Source: an uncultured Eubacterium sp. (GTDB taxonomy: Bacteria; Bacillota; Clostridia; Peptostreptococcales; Anaerovoracaceae). Taken from it: DNA of 10,167 nt. Within the stretch, counting starts at the first letter, position 1; every line of letters starts with the position of its first letter. Below are positions 8,398-10,167 of the stretch, one piece after another. The stretch is from NCBI GenBank assembly GCA_937894585.1, contig CALBGO010000049.1:1-10167 (forward strand), in the 5' to 3' direction. The translations under genes were made by a program, and so were the position numbers. The notes beneath the pieces were generated by a model. That model saw nothing but the letters and a program-made list of their open reading frames with translations. It did not search any database and was not told the DNA's origin.

Positions 8398-8535
8398 GAA
8401 AATAGCCGGGACAGCCTGCAGCGGTCCGAAGCGATTCGAAGAAAAAAGGAATTGCGGTAATTGAGAATCTTGGCAGGAGCGAAACGGATATTCCCGCCGA
8501 AATGACGGGAGAAAGGATATACATAGGTAAAGAGT
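8398..8535 (+). other. plsY-gpsA intergenic leader, no gene
   Basis: With the hairpin before it, this makes a 169-nt spacer, the longest gap inside the cluster. I find no credible ORF and no convincing promoter; a TTGAGA at 8461-8466 lacks a -10 at a suitable distance. A small stem is possible: TCCCG (8492-8496) with CGGGA (8506-8510). The gpsA ribosome site is weak: AGG at 8525-8527, 8 nt before the ATG, with a better AAAGGA farther up at 8512-8517. The spacer may tune gpsA expression separately from plsY. Confidence 0.4.
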
Positions 8536-9537
8536 ATGAAAACAATTGGCGTAATCGGGGCGGGAAGCTGGGGAACAGCCCTTGCTCTCACCTTGAGCAA
8601 TAAGGGACATCAGGTGAAAATGTGCGATGTCAATACGGATCATGTACGGGAAATGAGAGAAAACAGGGAAAATGTCAGATATCTTCCCGGTATAAAGTTC
8701 TCTGAGAATCTGCAGATTGTCGATTCTGCAAAGGAAGCTCTGGCAGGGGCGGATGTGGCTTTGTTTTCCGCGCCGGCGCAGCGTTTCAGAAGCGCATTTG
8801 AACAGGCGATTCCGTTTATCGAGGATAATATGGTTGTTGTGAATGTTGCAAAGGGCATTGAACAGGGTACTTTAATGAGAATGTCTGAAATTGCATATAT
8901 TTTGAAACCGGATGTGAAATATGTGGTGCTTTCGGGACCTTCACATGCGGAGGAGGTTGGCAGAGCTCTTCCGACCACCGTTGCGGTTGCTTCCAGGGAT
9001 ATGGAGCTGGCAGAATATATTCAGGATATTTTTATGACTGATCGGTTCAGAGTTTACACCAATGATGATGTATGCGGTGTGGAGCTTGGCGGGTCTCTTA
9101 AAAATATCATCGCGCTCGGCGCCGGGATTTCCGACGGAATCGGTTTTGGAGACAATGCAAAAGCGGCTCTGATGACTCGGGGAATTACGGAAATGTGCCG
9201 TCTGGGTGTAAAACTGGGCGCAGATATTGCAACTTTTTCAGGTCTTACAGGTATCGGGGATCTGATTGTAACCTGTACCAGTATGCATTCGAGAAACCGC
9301 CGCTGCGGCATTATGATAGGCGAGGGAATGAAGCCTTCCGATGCTGTAAAAAAAGTCGGTATGGTGGTGGAAGGTATGTTTACCGCTGAAGCGGCTTACC
9401 AGCTGGCAAAACAGGTCGGTGTGGAAATGCCGATTACAGAGTGTATTTACCGCTGCATCAATGAGGAAATTACAGCCCAGGAGGCTGTGGAAATGCTCAT
9501 GGGCAGAGATCGGAAAAATGAAAAGCATATCGGATAG
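8536..9537 (+). CDS. gpsA: Glycerol-3-phosphate dehydrogenase [NAD(P)+]
   Basis: GpsA reduces dihydroxyacetone phosphate to sn-glycerol-3-phosphate, the backbone that PlsY acylates; it is cytosolic. The 333-residue product has the usual length. The N-terminal Rossmann fold has GAGSWGTALA (8-17), with G8, G10 and G13 forming the dinucleotide loop. Further blocks are VAKGIEQGT, LSGPSHAEEV, the catalytic-lysine segment LGGSLKNIIALGAG (K189), GFGDNAKAALMTRG and the C-terminal GLTGIGDLIVTCTS followed by SRNRRCG. The segment before the lysine reads VELGGSLKN, where AELSGALKN is common; the lysine and asparagine are kept. The start ATG has a weak ribosome site. The next signal is a strong terminator, so this is the last gene of its transcript. 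Genes encoding all three enzymes of lysophosphatidic acid synthesis thus lie in one cluster. Confidence 0.98.
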   Translation: MKTIGVIGAGSWGTALALTLSNKGHQVKMCDVNTDHVREMRENRENVRYLPGIKFSENLQIVDSAKEALAGADVALFSAPAQRFRSAFEQAIPFIEDNMVVVNVAKGIEQGTLMRMSEIAYILKPDVKYVVLSGPSHAEEVGRALPTTVAVASRDMELAEYIQDIFMTDRFRVYTNDDVCGVELGGSLKNIIALGAGISDGIGFGDNAKAALMTRGITEMCRLGVKLGADIATFSGLTGIGDLIVTCTSMHSRNRRCGIMIGEGMKPSDAVKKVGMVVEGMFTAEAAYQLAKQVGVEMPITECIYRCINEEITAQEAVEMLMGRDRKNEKHIG

Positions 9538-9549
9538 TATGTGAAACGG

Positions 9550-9599
9550 AAAATCCTCCAGAGCAGACGAAGGACTTGCTTTGTGAGGGTTTTTCTTTT
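9550..9599 (+). terminator. Intrinsic terminator after gpsA
   Basis: AAAATCCTC (9550-9558) pairs with GAGGGTTTT (9585-9593) over nine base pairs including one U-G. The helix continues as CAGAGCA (9559-9565) with TGCTTTG (9577-9583) after a single bulged T at 9584, around an 11-nt loop. The descending arm runs into TTTTTCTTTT (9590-9599). It begins 12 nt after the gpsA stop and is the clear end of the plsX-gpsA cluster. Confidence 0.9.
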
Positions 9600-9677
9600 G
9601 CACCTCTAAAAAGGGGAGGCGGATTTCAGGCAAAACAAGAGCGGGAATGAATACAGGATAAGCCTGAGAAATCTGAC

Positions 9678-9706
9678 TTGACGGAGAAACTTCATTGTGC
9701 TAAACT
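9678..9706 (+). promoter_or_regulatory. Sigma-A promoter of the T-box unit
   Basis: TTGACG (9678-9683) is a near-consensus -35, followed by a 17-nt spacer and TAAACT (9701-9706) as -10. TGC at 9698-9700 gives an extended -10, as in the plsX promoter. Transcription would begin near 9713, about 20 nt before the first structured part of the T-box leader. The position between the gpsA terminator and the riboswitch fits well. Confidence 0.8.
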
Positions 9707-9736
9707 TTTTATTAGAAAAGTGAATATCCAAAACCG

Positions 9737-9829
9737 ATGAGCAAGAGTAGTAGCAGAAGATAGCTGTTTTGAGAGAGCCGCAGGCGGTGTGATTGCGGCA
9801 GCGGGCGCTTTTGTGAATGGACTTGCGAG
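9737..9829 (+). promoter_or_regulatory. T-box Stem I with specifier loop (UGG)
   Basis: Lower helix GCAAG (9741-9745) pairs with CTTGC (9822-9826) and is flanked by ATGA (9737-9740) and GAG (9827-9829), the kink-turn (GA) motif. The specifier loop has AGTA (9746-9749) on the 5' side and GAA-TGG-A (9815-9821) on the 3' side, so the codon is TGG at 9818-9820 followed by the expected purine. The upper helix is CAGAAG (9754-9759) with CTTTTG (9808-9813). GCTG (9763-9766) pairs with CAGC (9799-9802). Above this lie the GAGAGAG bulge region (9771-9777) and the terminal CCGC/GCGG helix (9778-9781 with 9795-9798), which closes a loop containing GGTGTGA. Confidence 0.88.
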
Positions 9830-9851
9830 GGCAAACACAACGGCAGCAGTG

Positions 9852-9872
9852 TGCAGGTTTTCGGAATCTGCA
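9852..9872 (+). repeat. RNA hairpin in the middle of the T-box leader
   Basis: TGCAG (9852-9856) pairs with CTGCA (9868-9872), and the helix extends inward through a G-U and two further pairs to a TTCGG-type loop. It lies just after Stem I, probably as part of the Stem II region; the exact assignment within the T-box fold is uncertain. Confidence 0.6.
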
Positions 9873-9876
9873 ATAA

Positions 9877-9911
9877 AGATATCCGTCAGGACGCAATGCA
9901 GTGAGATATCT
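9877..9911 (+). repeat. Seven-base-pair inverted repeat in the T-box leader
   Basis: AGATATC (9877-9883) is the exact reverse complement of GATATCT (9905-9911), with 21 nt between. It is a candidate for Stem II or Stem IIA/B of the T-box. A competing small stem, GCAG (9899-9902 region) with CTGC (9910-9913), overlaps the right arm. Confidence 0.5.
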
Positions 9912-10022
9912 GCGGCAGAGATAAGATATTGGAGAGCTGCTCAGTATGGGCGACGGGATTCGACCGTAATATCGAATGACATATGATTGTATGTGCAGAG
10001 TGCGCTTTGTTACAGGCGAATT

Positions 10023-10058
10023 AGGGTGGTACCGCAGAAGACACAGGCTTTTGTCCCT
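10023..10058 (+). promoter_or_regulatory. T-box sequence and antiterminator
   Basis: AGGGTGGTACCGC (10023-10035) matches the T-box consensus AGGGUGGNACCGCG. The antiterminator can be drawn: AGGG (10023-10026) pairs with CCCT (10055-10058), TGGTACC forms the 7-nt bulge that binds the tRNA end, and GCAGAAG (10034-10040) pairs with CTTTTGT (10048-10054) around ACACAGG. The bulge reads UGGU, which pairs with ACCA, or with GCCA through a U-G wobble. The right arm of this structure is also the left arm of the terminator, so the two folds exclude each other. Confidence 0.92.
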
Positions 10059-10085
10059 TATATAGCAGGGATAGAAGCTTTTTTT
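10046..10085 (+). terminator. T-box regulated intrinsic terminator
   Basis: GGCTTTTGTCCC (10046-10057) pairs with GGGATAGAAGCT (10068-10079) over twelve base pairs including three G-U, around a 10-nt loop, followed by a run of seven T (10079-10085). It uses the CTTTTGTCCC segment that the antiterminator also needs. It should form when tRNA-Trp is charged. Confidence 0.92.
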
Positions 10086-10116
10086 GTTTGTAAATTTTGA
10101 TAAGAGAGGTAATACT

Positions 10117-10158
10117 GTGAAAGAAAGTAGAGGACAGCCAACAAATGGCGTACTTTAA
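10117..10158 (+). CDS. Possible 13-residue ORF between the T-box and the next gene
   Basis: A GTG at 10117 has a good ribosome site, GAGAGG (10104-10109), 7 nt upstream, and is the first start after the T-box terminator. It opens MKESRGQPTNGVL and stops at TAA (10156-10158). It contains no tryptophan, so it is not a classical attenuation peptide. Its end overlaps the probable next start at 10145 in a different frame, which could couple the two. It might instead be the true N-terminus of the downstream gene interrupted by a frameshift or sequencing error. No function is assigned. Confidence 0.3.
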   Translation: MKESRGQPTNGVL

Positions 10159-10167
10159 TAAGCTGTC
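10145..10167 (+). CDS. Start of the T-box-controlled gene, cut by the window edge
   Basis: An ATG at 10145 opens MAYFNKLS and runs off the window without a stop. AGAGGA (10129-10134) lies 10 nt upstream, a usable ribosome site. Only eight residues are visible, so the product cannot be named. The tryptophan T-box in front suggests a tryptophan synthesis, uptake or charging gene (family knowledge plus inference). Confidence 0.45.

Larger units (their letters stand above)
9734..10085 (+). promoter_or_regulatory. T-box riboswitch leader, tryptophan specifier
   Basis: This leader senses uncharged tRNA. The anticodon pairs with the specifier codon in Stem I and the free tRNA 3' end pairs with the antiterminator bulge, which blocks the terminator and lets transcription proceed. 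The sequence shows Stem I (9734-9831) with specifier UGG, a middle region with two strong hairpins (9852-9872 and 9877-9911), a smaller one (ACATA 9979-9983 with TATGT 9990-9994), the T-box AGGGTGGTACCGC (10023-10035), and a terminator ending in seven T. At about 370 nt from the predicted start, the leader is on the long side for the class. T-boxes are typical of Bacillota and control aminoacyl-tRNA synthetase, amino-acid synthesis or transport genes. UGG implies control by uncharged tRNA-Trp. The controlled gene lies past the window edge. Confidence 0.93.

Noticed and set aside
8461..8491. Possible promoter ahead of gpsA (TTGAGA with a GGATAT-like element)
   Set aside because: The spacing is 19 nt and the -10 is poor; it does not compare with the two clear promoters in this window.
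9626..9667. Inverted repeat TCAGGC/GCCTGA between the gpsA terminator and the T-box promoter
   Set aside because: Six base pairs with 30 nt between arms, upstream of the promoter; consistent with chance and with no T-tract.
1..10167. CRISPR arrays, insertion sequences, phage or defence genes
   Set aside because: No spaced direct repeats, no transposase-like ORF and no terminal inverted repeats were seen; the coding content is core housekeeping.

Overview
The window looks like chromosomal core DNA from a low-to-moderate-GC Bacillota, most likely class Clostridia. The reasons are the purine-rich Shine-Dalgarno sites, the sigma-A promoters with extended -10 boxes, the plsX/rnc/smc/ftsY gene order, the PlsX/PlsY acyltransferase route, a short FtsY without an acidic A domain, and a T-box riboswitch. 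The genus cannot be read from this sequence. Every complete gene is on the + strand.

Layout. Positions 1-171 hold no convincing gene and contain a good sigma-A promoter (101-129). A tightly packed operon follows: plsX (172-1185), rnc (1178-1861), smc (1898-5446), ftsY (5506-6405), der (6402-7727) and plsY (7728-8366). plsX/rnc overlap by 8 nt, ftsY/der overlap by 4 nt, and der/plsY abut exactly. After a 169-nt gap with a hairpin directly behind plsY comes gpsA (8536-9537), which is closed by a strong intrinsic terminator (9550-9599). A new transcription unit then starts at a promoter at 9678-9706. Its roughly 370-nt leader is a T-box riboswitch with a readable Stem I, a UGG (tryptophan) specifier, a T-box/antiterminator and a competing terminator ending at 10085. 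The regulated gene begins at the very edge of the window: a 13-codon ORF (10117-10158) overlaps a probable main start at 10145, and too little is present to identify the product.

How the genes fit together. PlsX makes acyl-phosphate, GpsA makes sn-glycerol-3-phosphate and PlsY joins them into lysophosphatidic acid, so the first committed steps of phospholipid synthesis bracket the cluster. Between them lie RNase III (RNA processing), SMC (chromosome organisation), FtsY (SRP receptor, membrane targeting) and Der (50S ribosome assembly). It is a growth-linked housekeeping operon. The T-box unit is separate and would respond to uncharged tRNA-Trp.

I found no mobile element, CRISPR array, toxin or phage gene, and no new multi-gene system. 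The parts most worth a second look are the tryptophan T-box and the odd double start behind it.
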